This document shows, one piece after another, positions 1 to 8,909 of a stretch of 33,529 nt of DNA. Source of the DNA: Bacteroidales bacterium UBA5287. GTDB taxonomy: Bacteria > Bacteroidota > Bacteroidia > Bacteroidales > Dysgonomonadaceae. Each line of letters begins with the position of its first letter. The first letter of the stretch is position 1. The notes beneath the pieces were generated by a model. The model did not search any database and was not told where the DNA came from. It saw only the letters and a program-made list of their open reading frames with translations. The DNA lies in assembly GCA_002411345.1 (NCBI GenBank), contig DHSL01000027.1:47247-80775 (forward strand), written 5' to 3'. The translations under genes and the position numbers were made by a program.

Positions 1-8
1 CTTTTAAT

Positions 9-761
9 TTATAACCTATGGTTCCATTTCTGTTGATCATATTTATTTTTCCTCAACAAATCTATTTGTATTAAATCATGTTCTGAAAATTGAAATAACT
101 TTTCTATTTGAAAGTAATTCATCAATCTCTCAATAAAAAGACGAAAAAAATATTCATTACTTGGTGCTGAAATCTCGTTTTCGAGCAGAAATGTACTAAT
201 ATTCTTGACGGGACTCTTTACAGATGCTGTCCTTTTCTTTTTTATTTCTTCATTATTTTCTAAAGAAATATCAGGCTCCAAAGCATGCTGAAGTCTCGAT
301 AAATCAGTATTGTACAATAGTGTGCCATGATGCAACTCCCTATTCTTCGAAATATGAGAAGCCGTTCCCGAAATTTTATGACCACTTTTCAACCATAAAT
401 CTTTTCGTCTTCCTACATCAACAGGAATCTGAAAGATATCCAAAACCTTCACAATTGGAATAAGAAAATCACCACTCAATTGTAATTCTTTACTTCGTTT
501 ATTTCTTATAAATGAATAATTTAAATTACCCTTATCATGATAAACAGTTCCCCCACCCGATATTCTGCGAACAATTTGGATATTATTCTTTTCGCAATAA
601 TTAACATTGACTTCTTTCTTTATTTCTTGATTTGATCCAATGATGACAGAAGATGTATTTACATACAAAAACAAAACTTCTTCTTTATATTCAGAAAAAA
701 GATATTCTTCAACAGAAAGATTAAAAGAAGAATTATTTGACGATGAAACTATTGCAATCAA
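9..761 (-). CDS. lplA: Lipoate-protein ligase (LplA/LipB superfamily), 250 aa
   Basis: Attaches lipoate (or transfers a lipoyl group) to the lysine of a lipoyl domain in the cytoplasm. The RRISGGGTVYHD motif at about residues 65-76 and HKISGTASH with K129, the lysine expected to bind lipoyl-AMP, identify the family. The start is a TTG at 761: an in-frame TAA lies directly upstream, and the first residues already fit the family N-terminus. At 250 aa it lacks the C-terminal accessory domain of the roughly 340-aa E. coli LplA, so it could need a partner or act as a transferase. It is the last gene of the E2-E3-E1 cluster, 145 nt after the E1 stop, and its evident client is the lipoyl domain of the E2 at 4796-6142. 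Family assignment is secure; the exact activity (ligase or transferase) is inference. Confidence 0.88.
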   Translation of the reverse strand: MIAIVSSSNNSSFNLSVEEYLFSEYKEEVLFLYVNTSSVIIGSNQEIKKEVNVNYCEKNNIQIVRRISGGGTVYHDKGNLNYSFIRNKRSKELQLSGDFLIPIVKVLDIFQIPVDVGRRKDLWLKSGHKISGTASHISKNRELHHGTLLYNTDLSRLQHALEPDISLENNEEIKKKRTASVKSPVKNISTFLLENEISAPSNEYFFRLFIERLMNYFQIEKLFQFSEHDLIQIDLLRKNKYDQQKWNHRL

Positions 762-906
762 TTAAATCTTTAAATTATAATGAATTGTCAATTAAAAAAC
801 ATCATACAGAAAAGTCGCATCTTTATAAAAATCAAATACATCTCTGTCTGTCATAGGAATTCACTTAAAGGCTACTTAATATTAATACCATACATTTCAT
901 TTATTA

Positions 907-3366
907 TTAAACGCCTTTTTTCGCACGTCTGATTATCTCTCCATCTGTATAATTCTCCACTGGAATATAATCTTTCAAAGGCTGAATACGTTCATGAATC
1001 ATGTCTATAAACCAACTTGGTTGAGGAAAAAAGGAATCTTCAAGTTCATGTGCCGGTGTTATCCAATTACGCGAACCAAGTACACAAATCGGTGCATCTA
1101 AATAATCAAAACAAAGTGATCCAATATTCGCTGCCAAATCGTTCAAAAATGACCCACGTGTTGTTGCATCACTTGCGAGTAAGATTCTTCCGGTCTTCTT
1201 TACAGACTCAATTACTTTTTCATAATTAAAAGGAACAAGACTACGAGCATCAATGACTTCTGCACTCATCCCGTATTTTTCTTCTAATTCAGCAGCAGCT
1301 TTCAAGGCTGGGTAAAGAGTATATCCTATTGTTAAAATAGTAATATCTTTTCCCTCCTTCTTAATATCGGGTTCACCAAAAGGTATTTCGTAATATTCTT
1401 TAGGTACTCCACCTTTGTGAAACTGTTCACCAATGTCATATATGCGCTGACTTTCGAAGAAAACAACAGGATCAGTACCTTGTAGTGCTGCATTCATCAA
1501 ACCTTTTGCATCATATGGTGTAGCAGGAAAACAAACCTTAATACCTGGAATATGAGCTACCAATGACGACCAATCCTGGGAATGCTGAGCACCATATTTT
1601 GAACCGACTGAAACCCTTAAAACTATCGGCATCTTTAACACGTTTCCACTCATTGCTTGCCATTTTGGTAATTGATTAAAAACTTCATCACCACATCTTC
1701 CTAAAAAATCACAATACATAATTTCAGGAATGACTCTACCTCCACACATTGCATACCCAATTGCCGTTCCTACAATAGAACCTTCAGAAATAGGAGAATT
1801 AAATAGTCTATTATATGGTAGTGCTTCTGTAAGTCCAGAATAAACAGCAAAAGCACCTCCCCAATCACGGTTTTCTTCTCCATATGCTATCAGTGAGGCA
1901 TCTTTATAAAATCTGTCTATAATAGCTTCAAATATTCCATCACGCAACTGATATTGTTTCATCTTACTATATGGCTTTCCTTCGCTGTCAAAAGCAAAAC
2001 GTTCTTTGGAAGCAATTTTTTTTACACGAGGATTCTCCTCCATCGGTTGTAAAACTTCAGGCGTTACATTTGAAAAAGAATCTAATGAACCATTTGAAAA
2101 CATCATGTCCCCTATTACCTCACGATTATTCATTCGTGGAGAAATCTCATCATCAATCGCTTTTACAAACATGTTATAAATCAAATCTTTGACATCTGTC
2201 CATATTGCATCAAGATCATTTTGAACTGCTATACCTGCATCAATCAACTGATTTCCGTATGAAAAAATACAATCATGTTTTTCCCAAGCTTCTACCTCTT
2301 CTTTCGTTCGATATGACGATGCATCTGAAGGAGAATGTCCACTGTATCTATATGTAAGTATATCGAGTAAAACGGGACCTTTTTTTTCTTCGAGAACTTT
2401 TCGTTTACGTTTATAGGCGTCAATAACGGATAGTGGATTGTAACCATCTACCCTTTCTGCATGCATTTGTTCCGGATTAACACCGGCTCCTATTCTAGCA
2501 GCAATACCATAACCCATAGTTTCTCCGGCTGTTTGACCTCCCATACCATATTGATTGTTCATAATATTAAATATGATAGGTAAACCACCTTTCATTTCAC
2601 CTTCCCATAATTGTTTAAATTGATCCATGGCAGCAAAAGTGATTCCTTCCCAAACGGGTCCGCATGCCATAGCAGCATCTCCAATATTGGCAACAACCAA
2701 ACCAGGTTTCCTATTCACTTTTTTATATAAAGCAGCACCGACTGCAATATCCCCTGATCCCCCAACAATTGCGTTATTGGGATAAACTCCGAATGGTGTA
2801 AAAAAAGCATGCATCGATCCACCCAGTCCTTTATTAAATCCTGTTTGACGTGCAAATATCTCAGCTAATGTTCCATAAACCAGAAAACGACGAGCAAGTT
2901 CTTTAGTAGTACCTTGAAAATCTTTTTCTACAATTTTAAGAACTGTGCCATCAAAAAATGTGGTCATTATTTCCATTAAAACTTTATCATCCAATTTATG
3001 GATTGCAGACATTCCCTTTGCCAATATTTCACCATGTGATCGATGACTTCCGAAAATAAAATCATTAATATCTAGCGTCCATGCCATACCAACTGCTGCT
3101 GATTCCTGTCCAATGGAAAGGTGAGCAGGACCAGGATGATTATAAGGAGTTCCATTATATTCTCCTTTTATTTTTATTAGATTGATCATGGTTTCAAACT
3201 CCCTGATCAACACCATATCGTGATAAATGGTTATTAATTCATCATCTGTAAAGTTATCTCTTTCTTCTTTTACTGTCTTTTGATATTGATTCACAGGTAT
3301 CGGCTGGAATTCAATGAATCCAGGTTTACGAACTTCTGTCGGATCAATGATTTGTACTTTTGGCAT
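907..3366 (-). CDS. Fused alpha-beta E1 of a thiamine-dependent 2-oxoacid/acyloin dehydrogenase complex, 819 aa
   Basis: Thiamine-diphosphate E1 that decarboxylates or cleaves a keto substrate and passes the acyl group to lipoyl-E2. Residues about 40-400 are an E1-alpha domain with GGSMH near 182-186, the thiamine/Mg motif GDAA at 229-232 and the paired NN at 270-271. Residues about 470-810 are an E1-beta domain with GEE near 496-498, NSPISEGSIVG near 523-533 and AQHSQ near 593-597. The halves are usually separate genes (AcoA/AcoB, PdhA/PdhB) of about 330 aa each. The GGSMH and NNAIVGG region resembles both acetoin and pyruvate E1 alpha, so substrate cannot be read from sequence. The gene lies 45 nt after E3 and downstream of E2. 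Context (rhamnose genes, SorE-like and SrlD-like dehydrogenases) makes a sugar-derived acyloin a possible substrate; pyruvate is the conservative one. Confidence 0.85.
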   Translation of the reverse strand: MPKVQIIDPTEVRKPGFIEFQPIPVNQYQKTVKEERDNFTDDELITIYHDMVLIREFETMINLIKIKGEYNGTPYNHPGPAHLSIGQESAAVGMAWTLDINDFIFGSHRSHGEILAKGMSAIHKLDDKVLMEIMTTFFDGTVLKIVEKDFQGTTKELARRFLVYGTLAEIFARQTGFNKGLGGSMHAFFTPFGVYPNNAIVGGSGDIAVGAALYKKVNRKPGLVVANIGDAAMACGPVWEGITFAAMDQFKQLWEGEMKGGLPIIFNIMNNQYGMGGQTAGETMGYGIAARIGAGVNPEQMHAERVDGYNPLSVIDAYKRKRKVLEEKKGPVLLDILTYRYSGHSPSDASSYRTKEEVEAWEKHDCIFSYGNQLIDAGIAVQNDLDAIWTDVKDLIYNMFVKAIDDEISPRMNNREVIGDMMFSNGSLDSFSNVTPEVLQPMEENPRVKKIASKERFAFDSEGKPYSKMKQYQLRDGIFEAIIDRFYKDASLIAYGEENRDWGGAFAVYSGLTEALPYNRLFNSPISEGSIVGTAIGYAMCGGRVIPEIMYCDFLGRCGDEVFNQLPKWQAMSGNVLKMPIVLRVSVGSKYGAQHSQDWSSLVAHIPGIKVCFPATPYDAKGLMNAALQGTDPVVFFESQRIYDIGEQFHKGGVPKEYYEIPFGEPDIKKEGKDITILTIGYTLYPALKAAAELEEKYGMSAEVIDARSLVPFNYEKVIESVKKTGRILLASDATTRGSFLNDLAANIGSLCFDYLDAPICVLGSRNWITPAHELEDSFFPQPSWFIDMIHERIQPLKDYIPVENYTDGEIIRRAKKGV

Positions 3367-3411
3367 AGTATTTAATTTTTTTGATTATGATAATTTATTC
3401 TAATGTCTTTA

Positions 3412-4767
3412 TTAAAATTTAAAAATAGTTTCTTTGATAATTTCACTTACTGTAGGATGAGGAAATATCACTTCTTTCAGCTCATTGAGAGTCATTTCTT
3501 GTTCTATTGCCATTCCGGCACCGAAAATAATCTCACTACATGGAGTTCCTAGCATGTGGACTCCAATTACTTCTCCGTATTTTTCACCGATCAGAATTTT
3601 GCAAAGACCGTTAACTCCCTCATTTTCTGCGACAAATCTACCCGCAAAAGTCATAGGTAATTTGGCTACTTTATATGATAATCCTTTAGCTTTTGCACTC
3701 TCTTCTGTTTCACCTACACCCGCAACTTCAGGATTTGTATAAACAACTCCGGGTATAGCACCATAACGCATAATATCGTTACCCCCAGTAAGATTATTTA
3801 TCACAACCTCTCCTTCTCGTGACGCTGTATGCGCTAACAATGAAAATCCAGTAACATCTCCAGCTGCATATACACCGGAAATATTTGTTTTCATTTTTTC
3901 ATCTACTTTTATGCCTGATCGAGTTGTCTCTACATTCAGGTTTTCAAGTCCAAATCCTTTTATATTTGCTCTTCTTCCAACACTCAAGAGGATTTTTTCC
4001 CCTTCAATGCTCTGACTGACACCATCTTTCTCATACACCACCTTATTTCCGTCAATCTGAACTACTTTTGCACCTAGATTAAATTGAATCCCTTTCTTAG
4101 AATAAATATCACGCAACATCGCACTGATTTCGTAATCCAACCCCCCTAAAATTTCGGGCAACATTTCCACAACAGTGACTTTTGTACCAAAGCTATTGAA
4201 AAAACTCGCAAACTCCATTCCGATTACTCCACCACCAATTATCACCAATGATTCAGGGATATTGTCCAATTCCAATATTTCACGATTAGTCAAAATCAAA
4301 TCCCCGGCTTCTTTTAATCCGGGAATTGGTGGAACAGATGCCTCTGAACCGGTACAGATAAGCAAATTTCTACTATGATAAGATTCTCCGCTACATTCAA
4401 CTTCAAAGCCCTCCTTATTTCGCCCTTTTATCATTGCTTCACCCACTACAACCTTCACATTGTTAGCTTTCATAGTTGCCTCAACTCCAAGTACAAGTTT
4501 ACGAACAACTTTCTTTTTTCGCGACATGATTTTCTTAAAATCAAATGTAACATTCTCGCAAGTAATTCCGTATTTATTCCCATGAATTGCGTTTTCATAT
4601 GTTTTTGCACTGTATAACAATGTTTTCGTAGGAATGCATCCCTCATTTAAGCATACTCCACCTATTGCTTTTTTCTCAAACAGCACAACCGAAAGTCCCT
4701 TATTTCCAGCCCGTTCAGCAGCCACATATCCTGCTGGGCCACCTCCTATAATGATTAAATCAAACAT
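3412..4767 (-). CDS. lpdA: Dihydrolipoamide dehydrogenase (E3), 451 aa
   Basis: FAD-dependent E3 that reoxidises dihydrolipoyl-E2 with NAD+. An N-terminal FAD motif GGGPAG at residues 8-13 is followed by the redox disulfide CLNEGC (C39 and C44), a second Rossmann motif IGGGVIGMEFA for NAD, the FAD motif YAAGDVTG, and the C-terminal HPTVSE catalytic His-Glu pair (H437 and E442). I place the start at the ATG at 4767. The open frame extends 14 codons further upstream to 4809, but that would overlap the E2 stop and add a basic segment absent from the family. With this start the gap from E2 is 28 nt. There is no lipoyl domain fused to its N-terminus. Length is normal for the family and no key residue is missing. 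Confidence 0.93.
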   Translation of the reverse strand: MFDLIIIGGGPAGYVAAERAGNKGLSVVLFEKKAIGGVCLNEGCIPTKTLLYSAKTYENAIHGNKYGITCENVTFDFKKIMSRKKKVVRKLVLGVEATMKANNVKVVVGEAMIKGRNKEGFEVECSGESYHSRNLLICTGSEASVPPIPGLKEAGDLILTNREILELDNIPESLVIIGGGVIGMEFASFFNSFGTKVTVVEMLPEILGGLDYEISAMLRDIYSKKGIQFNLGAKVVQIDGNKVVYEKDGVSQSIEGEKILLSVGRRANIKGFGLENLNVETTRSGIKVDEKMKTNISGVYAAGDVTGFSLLAHTASREGEVVINNLTGGNDIMRYGAIPGVVYTNPEVAGVGETEESAKAKGLSYKVAKLPMTFAGRFVAENEGVNGLCKILIGEKYGEVIGVHMLGTPCSEIIFGAGMAIEQEMTLNELKEVIFPHPTVSEIIKETIFKF

Positions 4768-4795
4768 ATCTTTATTTTTTACTTTAAGTTTATAT

Positions 4796-6142
4796 TTACA
4801 AGAAAACATCTAGTTTTAAATTCTCAATTTCGTTGGCAATCTCTTTCAAAAAACGAGTCGCCTCTCCTCCATCAAGAGAACGATGGTCGTATGTCAAGCT
4901 TAACCCAATAAACGGAACAAATGCATAAACACCATTCCCCAAATCTTTTGGACGTGGAACAATTGTGTTCACACCTAGAATTCCCGATTGAGGCAGATTA
5001 ATTACTGGCGTAAACATTTCAACTCCATAATTTCCTAAATTAGATACCGTAAAAGTACCAGCCTCTGATGATAAAATATCAGGATCGATATTTCCTTTAC
5101 GACATGCTTCGGCAATCTCTTTTAATTTATTAGATAAGCCTATTATTGAAAGATCATCAGCATTTCTTACCACAGGAACCATAAGTCCACGATCCGTATC
5201 TACAGCAAGTGCCAAATGAACTTTATTAAAATAGCGTTTTGTCTCTCCCAAAAAATGAGTATTTACATTTGGATATTTTTTAAGAGCTTTAATAACTGCA
5301 AAACAAACCATATCATTCAACGTGATATTTGTTGCGATAGTACCTTTTTCTAAAGCTTTTTTTACCTTTCCGCGAAGTTCCAATATACATCGTGCATCAG
5401 CACCAAGATGATGTGTAAGTTGAGCCGAATTTTGAAGAGATGAATGCATTGATCGAGCAATAATCTTTCGCATATTTGATATTTTTTTGTCTTCAAAATC
5501 GACGCTTTTCTCTTTTTTTGCAAGAGGATTAAGATCATTTGAGCGAACATTCCCATACAAACCGGACCCTTTACCCGAAGGTTGTAGTTTTTCTTGCAAC
5601 ACCATTTTTTTTGCAAGAGGGGTTAATTTACCTTGATTATTAATATGACTTTGAATATCTCTTTCAATTATTCGGCCATTTGGACCTGTACCAATAACAT
5701 ATTCTAAATTTAGAACCTCTTTCTCTGCCAATTTACTTGCACGAGGAGAAATAAACAACTGATCATTTGGTTCTAATTCCTTTTTTAATGTGTCAACTAC
5801 AACTGAAGTTGTTATAGAATTCGTAATATCTGGTTGCTCGATTTTAGATTCATGGATAGATTCGGTGGAGATATTATTTGCTATTAATTCAGAATAATCT
5901 TCGCCTTCATTTCCAATTATCATCATCTTTTCTAACACTGGAACTTCATCACCTTCTTCATAGAAAACTTCTAAAACTGTACCATCATTGGTAGCTTCTT
6001 CATCGAAAGAAGCTTTGTCAGTTTCATATGAAAAAAGGATATCACCTTTCTTAACAAAATCGCCCTTTTTCTTTTTTATCTCTGTGATAATGCAACTTTC
6101 AACGGATTGGCCCTGCTTGGGCATGATTACTAAATAAACCAT
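4796..6142 (-). CDS. Dihydrolipoamide acyltransferase (E2) with one lipoyl domain and two E3/E1-binding-like domains, 448 aa
   Basis: Core acyltransferase of the complex. Residues 1-80 form a lipoyl domain with the lipoylation site K43 in ETDKAS. Residues about 131-167 are a peripheral subunit-binding domain (ISPRASKLAE to GTGPNGRIIERDI). Residues about 173-206 look like a second, shorter and more divergent copy (TPLAKKM then GSGLYGNVRSNDL). The catalytic domain fills the C-terminal half and ends with DHRSLDG, giving H420 and D424 of the acetyltransferase active site. It is full length. It begins after a 137-nt gap from the aldolase gene, longer than the other gaps in the cluster, and a TAnnTTTG match lies in that gap. 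The acyl group (acetyl or other) cannot be deduced from sequence alone. Confidence 0.92.
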   Translation of the reverse strand: MVYLVIMPKQGQSVESCIITEIKKKKGDFVKKGDILFSYETDKASFDEEATNDGTVLEVFYEEGDEVPVLEKMMIIGNEGEDYSELIANNISTESIHESKIEQPDITNSITTSVVVDTLKKELEPNDQLFISPRASKLAEKEVLNLEYVIGTGPNGRIIERDIQSHINNQGKLTPLAKKMVLQEKLQPSGKGSGLYGNVRSNDLNPLAKKEKSVDFEDKKISNMRKIIARSMHSSLQNSAQLTHHLGADARCILELRGKVKKALEKGTIATNITLNDMVCFAVIKALKKYPNVNTHFLGETKRYFNKVHLALAVDTDRGLMVPVVRNADDLSIIGLSNKLKEIAEACRKGNIDPDILSSEAGTFTVSNLGNYGVEMFTPVINLPQSGILGVNTIVPRPKDLGNGVYAFVPFIGLSLTYDHRSLDGGEATRFLKEIANEIENLKLDVFL

Positions 6143-6165
6143 GTGTACAATTTTTGTTATTTATA

Positions 6166-6173
6166 CAAAATTA
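6166..6173 (-). promoter_or_regulatory. Candidate Bacteroidota -7 element upstream of E2
   Basis: The minus strand reads TAATTTTG, an exact match to the TAnnTTTG -7 consensus, about 24 nt upstream of the E2 start codon. No convincing TTTG lies at the -33 position, so this may be a weak internal promoter or a chance match in AT-rich sequence. It sits in the 137-nt gap that separates the aldolase/dehydrogenase genes from the E2-E3-E1-lplA genes, which is where a second promoter would be useful. Confidence 0.35.
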
Positions 6174-6279
6174 ATAAAAACATCATATCTTACTCTTTAG
6201 ACTACGATCAATAAATAATATGCTTTATTGAAGAAAAGTCACTTTTATAATGAAAATATCATTTTATTGATATAAGATT

Positions 6280-7578
6280 TTACTTAACGTTAAATGCAAT
6301 TCTTAAATCTTCTATTTCTTTATCACTTATTGGACTTAACTTTCCGATTGATGTTGCCATAACAAGTGAATTGGCAGAGAATTCAGCGACTTCCAAATAA
6401 TCAAATGTACTCAACAATTTATCACCTGTAACAAACACGCTATCGTTTTCAACCAAAACTACTCTGTTATGATTAAACATCTCTGCGACCTTGTCTATAT
6501 CATTGTATATCAACCCAAAAGGTATAGATGGTACATCCTGCAAGAAAATCCAACTTTCAGGGATCGTGCGTACATCAAACTTTGAACCGCTAACTGCATG
6601 AGCCATGAGGTTCACCGGTTGTGTGCAAATTATGGAATTTATGTGTGGATTTAGCTGATAAATTCGCTGATGAAGTGCAACAGAACGACTGGGTATTTTT
6701 CCAGCTTCTGACATACCATTCTTAATTTGGACAATGTCATCCGGAACTATATCCCATCTAGCAACATTTCTTGGTGTAATAAGAAAATCATCATTCTTCC
6801 AACGAACAGATACTGTTCCATAAGTTGATATCATCAAACCTTGATTACAAGCTCGACGTATAATACTTACCATTTCAGAACGCAAAGCTCGCTCTATTGA
6901 GGGATGTTCAACATCCATAAAATATGATTTAGTTGCAGGAAGATGATTTACATATTTTGCAACTTGTTCATCTGTAAGATAGTTTACACCACCCAACCTT
7001 TGTCCATTTATAATTGTACGGGAACAAAACTCTAAAGTTTCAAAGCGTTGATATGCATCCATCATATCTATACCTCCAAGTACAATTCCGTGATTTTCCA
7101 TGATCACAGCTTTATATCTGGTATCTTTAAACTCATTAGCAATTTTTTTACCCAAATCTTCACTCCCTGGAGTTCCATATGGTGCAAAACCGACTTCTCC
7201 ACAAATGCTATGAGCTTGGGGAACAATCTTTGTATCAGGCACTTTGCGTGCAATACTGAATGCAACTAATGCCGGTGGATGTGCATGAATTATAGCATTT
7301 ATTTCGGGACGAGATTCATATATTGCTTTATGAAATGGTAGTTCAGATGATGGTTTATGAAGCCCCTCAATGGTTCCATCTTTTTTTACCAACATTATGT
7401 CTTTAGTCATAAGTGCTCCCTTATCCACTCCCGATGGAGTTATCCAGATATCTCCATTCCCATCTCTGATAGAAATATTTCCACCTGAGGTTGTGGTCAT
7501 TCCACTTCTATAAATTCTACCGATGATTACATGAATCTGTTCCACCGGATGCATTAAGTTTACATCTAATTGTTTCAT
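6280..7578 (-). CDS. Tandem class II aldolase/adducin-domain protein with an inactive-looking second domain, 432 aa
   Basis: Class II aldolases (FucA, RhaD, AraD families) use a metal held by three His and a catalytic Glu. The first domain, residues about 9-215, has the full set: GGNIS at 32-36, E79 in SSELPFH, HAH at 98-100 and H163 in ENHG. A second copy of the fold, about 230-420, aligns clearly but has S in place of the Glu (PSRSVALH), CTQ in place of HAH and D in place of the His (ENDS), so it should bind no metal. The start is placed at the ATG at 7578. An upstream ATG at 7677 in the same frame overlaps the preceding gene and encodes 33 residues unlike the family. Gap to the upstream dehydrogenase is 22 nt. 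A ketose-1-phosphate (rhamnulose-, fuculose- or deoxyketose-phosphate) is the likely substrate class. Confidence 0.85.
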   Translation of the reverse strand: MKQLDVNLMHPVEQIHVIIGRIYRSGMTTTSGGNISIRDGNGDIWITPSGVDKGALMTKDIMLVKKDGTIEGLHKPSSELPFHKAIYESRPEINAIIHAHPPALVAFSIARKVPDTKIVPQAHSICGEVGFAPYGTPGSEDLGKKIANEFKDTRYKAVIMENHGIVLGGIDMMDAYQRFETLEFCSRTIINGQRLGGVNYLTDEQVAKYVNHLPATKSYFMDVEHPSIERALRSEMVSIIRRACNQGLMISTYGTVSVRWKNDDFLITPRNVARWDIVPDDIVQIKNGMSEAGKIPSRSVALHQRIYQLNPHINSIICTQPVNLMAHAVSGSKFDVRTIPESWIFLQDVPSIPFGLIYNDIDKVAEMFNHNRVVLVENDSVFVTGDKLLSTFDYLEVAEFSANSLVMATSIGKLSPISDKEIEDLRIAFNVK

Positions 7579-7600
7579 TTCAATATGAATATGCTTTAAG

Positions 7601-8881
7601 TTATAAATTAAGCTTGTCAGCGTTTTCCAATAAATAAGTTTCAGCTTCGACACTCCACAAACCATTATGTTTATCACATATCAAAGCAAGATTTTTATAT
7701 ATCTCATTTGATTTACCCAACTGTTCAAAATCTGTAATTGAGGTTAACGGCATTTCTACATGGGTATAGATCAGCTTTTTACCTCCCGGAATTTCAGGCA
7801 AATGATTCGTTGTTTCAGGTACAACATTTAAACCTCCAATATGTGTAATCAAACCTGCTGGATCTAAACCTTTATTCATTATATTAAGAGCTTCAATCAT
7901 ATCATCACTATTTCCACCATTTGTACCTACAACATGAGTATATGAATAATGAACATTGTAAAAATTAAACATCGCTTTGAAATTCGGATCAGCAGGACCT
8001 GCAAAAAAGTTAAGACAACCATCAAAAGCTAATATTGCATCCCCTTGTTCAACAAGAGGTTTGACTGGCGCAAAAACAAATACATCATCATATCCTTCTC
8101 CTCCAACTATTTCTTTCATTTCTTTAATTGGATCATTCATAATAGATGTATTGACATAACGTAAATCAATTCCTTGTTTAGAAGCAAATTCCACTGTATA
8201 TAACGAAGCCGCTCTATCCAAACGCGTTTGATCAATATCCGTAACAATTAACAGAGATGGACGACAATCTTCACGATGTAAAACATAATTGATAGCAGCT
8301 AATCCCATAGGGCCAACACCTGCTAATATTGCCATTTTGCCTCCATCTACAATTCCCATTTTATGAACATAACTGCCCGAAGTTGTATGATAGTTGGCAT
8401 GCATAGCAGCAATTACACAAGAAAGTGGTTCGGCCAAAGATGCTGGATAATAACCTTCGCCACGATAAACAAGCAGACAATCACGTTCCATCACTTCGTT
8501 TGGTATTATCACATATGTTGCATCTCCTCCAATATATTGGTAACTATAACCAGGTGCACTTAAAACTCCTATTGGTCCATCTTTATAATTTATTGCCGGT
8601 TGAATAGAAAATTTATCTCCTTTATTGAATTTATGTTTCCATTTATCTCCTATCTCTATTAATTCACCAGCAAATTCATGACCAATAATTATCGGATTAT
8701 CAGCTACATTATCTGGAATCCGTTTGTGATCTTTTCCTTGTACCGAAGCTTTGTATGATGACATACAAATAGAATCAGAAATAACTTTCGCTAGAATTTC
8801 ATTTTCTTTTATAGGTGGTAACTCAAATTCTTCTAAACGTAAATCTTTTTTACCATACAGTCTAACTGCCTTTGTCTTCAT
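7601..8881 (-). CDS. Zinc-dependent medium-chain dehydrogenase of the L-sorbose-1-phosphate reductase (SorE) type, 426 aa
   Basis: MDR-family NAD(P) oxidoreductase. Visible catalytic zinc ligands are C39 (in SICMSS), H68-E69 (GHEFAGE) and E151 (AEPLSC), and the nucleotide fold shows AGVGPMGLAA near 187-196. The structural-zinc four-Cys lobe of classical alcohol dehydrogenases is absent. The N-terminus (LYGKKDLRLEEFELPP), the GCLNFFAGP stretch, GGKKLIYT and the C-terminal HNGLWSVEAETYLL are what I remember of SorE, which reduces L-sorbose-1-phosphate to D-glucitol-6-phosphate. Here it sits between an aldolase-SDR fusion and a tandem aldolase in a rhamnose locus, so the natural substrate may be L-rhamnulose-1-phosphate or a related 6-deoxyketose phosphate. 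Family identity comes from memory of motifs, not a database search; substrate is inference. Confidence 0.8.
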   Translation of the reverse strand: MKTKAVRLYGKKDLRLEEFELPPIKENEILAKVISDSICMSSYKASVQGKDHKRIPDNVADNPIIIGHEFAGELIEIGDKWKHKFNKGDKFSIQPAINYKDGPIGVLSAPGYSYQYIGGDATYVIIPNEVMERDCLLVYRGEGYYPASLAEPLSCVIAAMHANYHTTSGSYVHKMGIVDGGKMAILAGVGPMGLAAINYVLHREDCRPSLLIVTDIDQTRLDRAASLYTVEFASKQGIDLRYVNTSIMNDPIKEMKEIVGGEGYDDVFVFAPVKPLVEQGDAILAFDGCLNFFAGPADPNFKAMFNFYNVHYSYTHVVGTNGGNSDDMIEALNIMNKGLDPAGLITHIGGLNVVPETTNHLPEIPGGKKLIYTHVEMPLTSITDFEQLGKSNEIYKNLALICDKHNGLWSVEAETYLLENADKLNL

Positions 8882-8909
8882 ATCTTTATTTTATTATTCG
8901 ATTTTTTTG

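Noticed and set aside
4768..4809. Longer E3 start at 4809
   Set aside because: Adds 14 basic residues not found in the family and overlaps the E2 stop; the ATG at 4767 begins directly with the FAD-binding strand.
7579..7677. Longer start of the tandem aldolase at 7677
   Set aside because: Would overlap the preceding dehydrogenase by about 77 nt and add residues unrelated to the aldolase fold.
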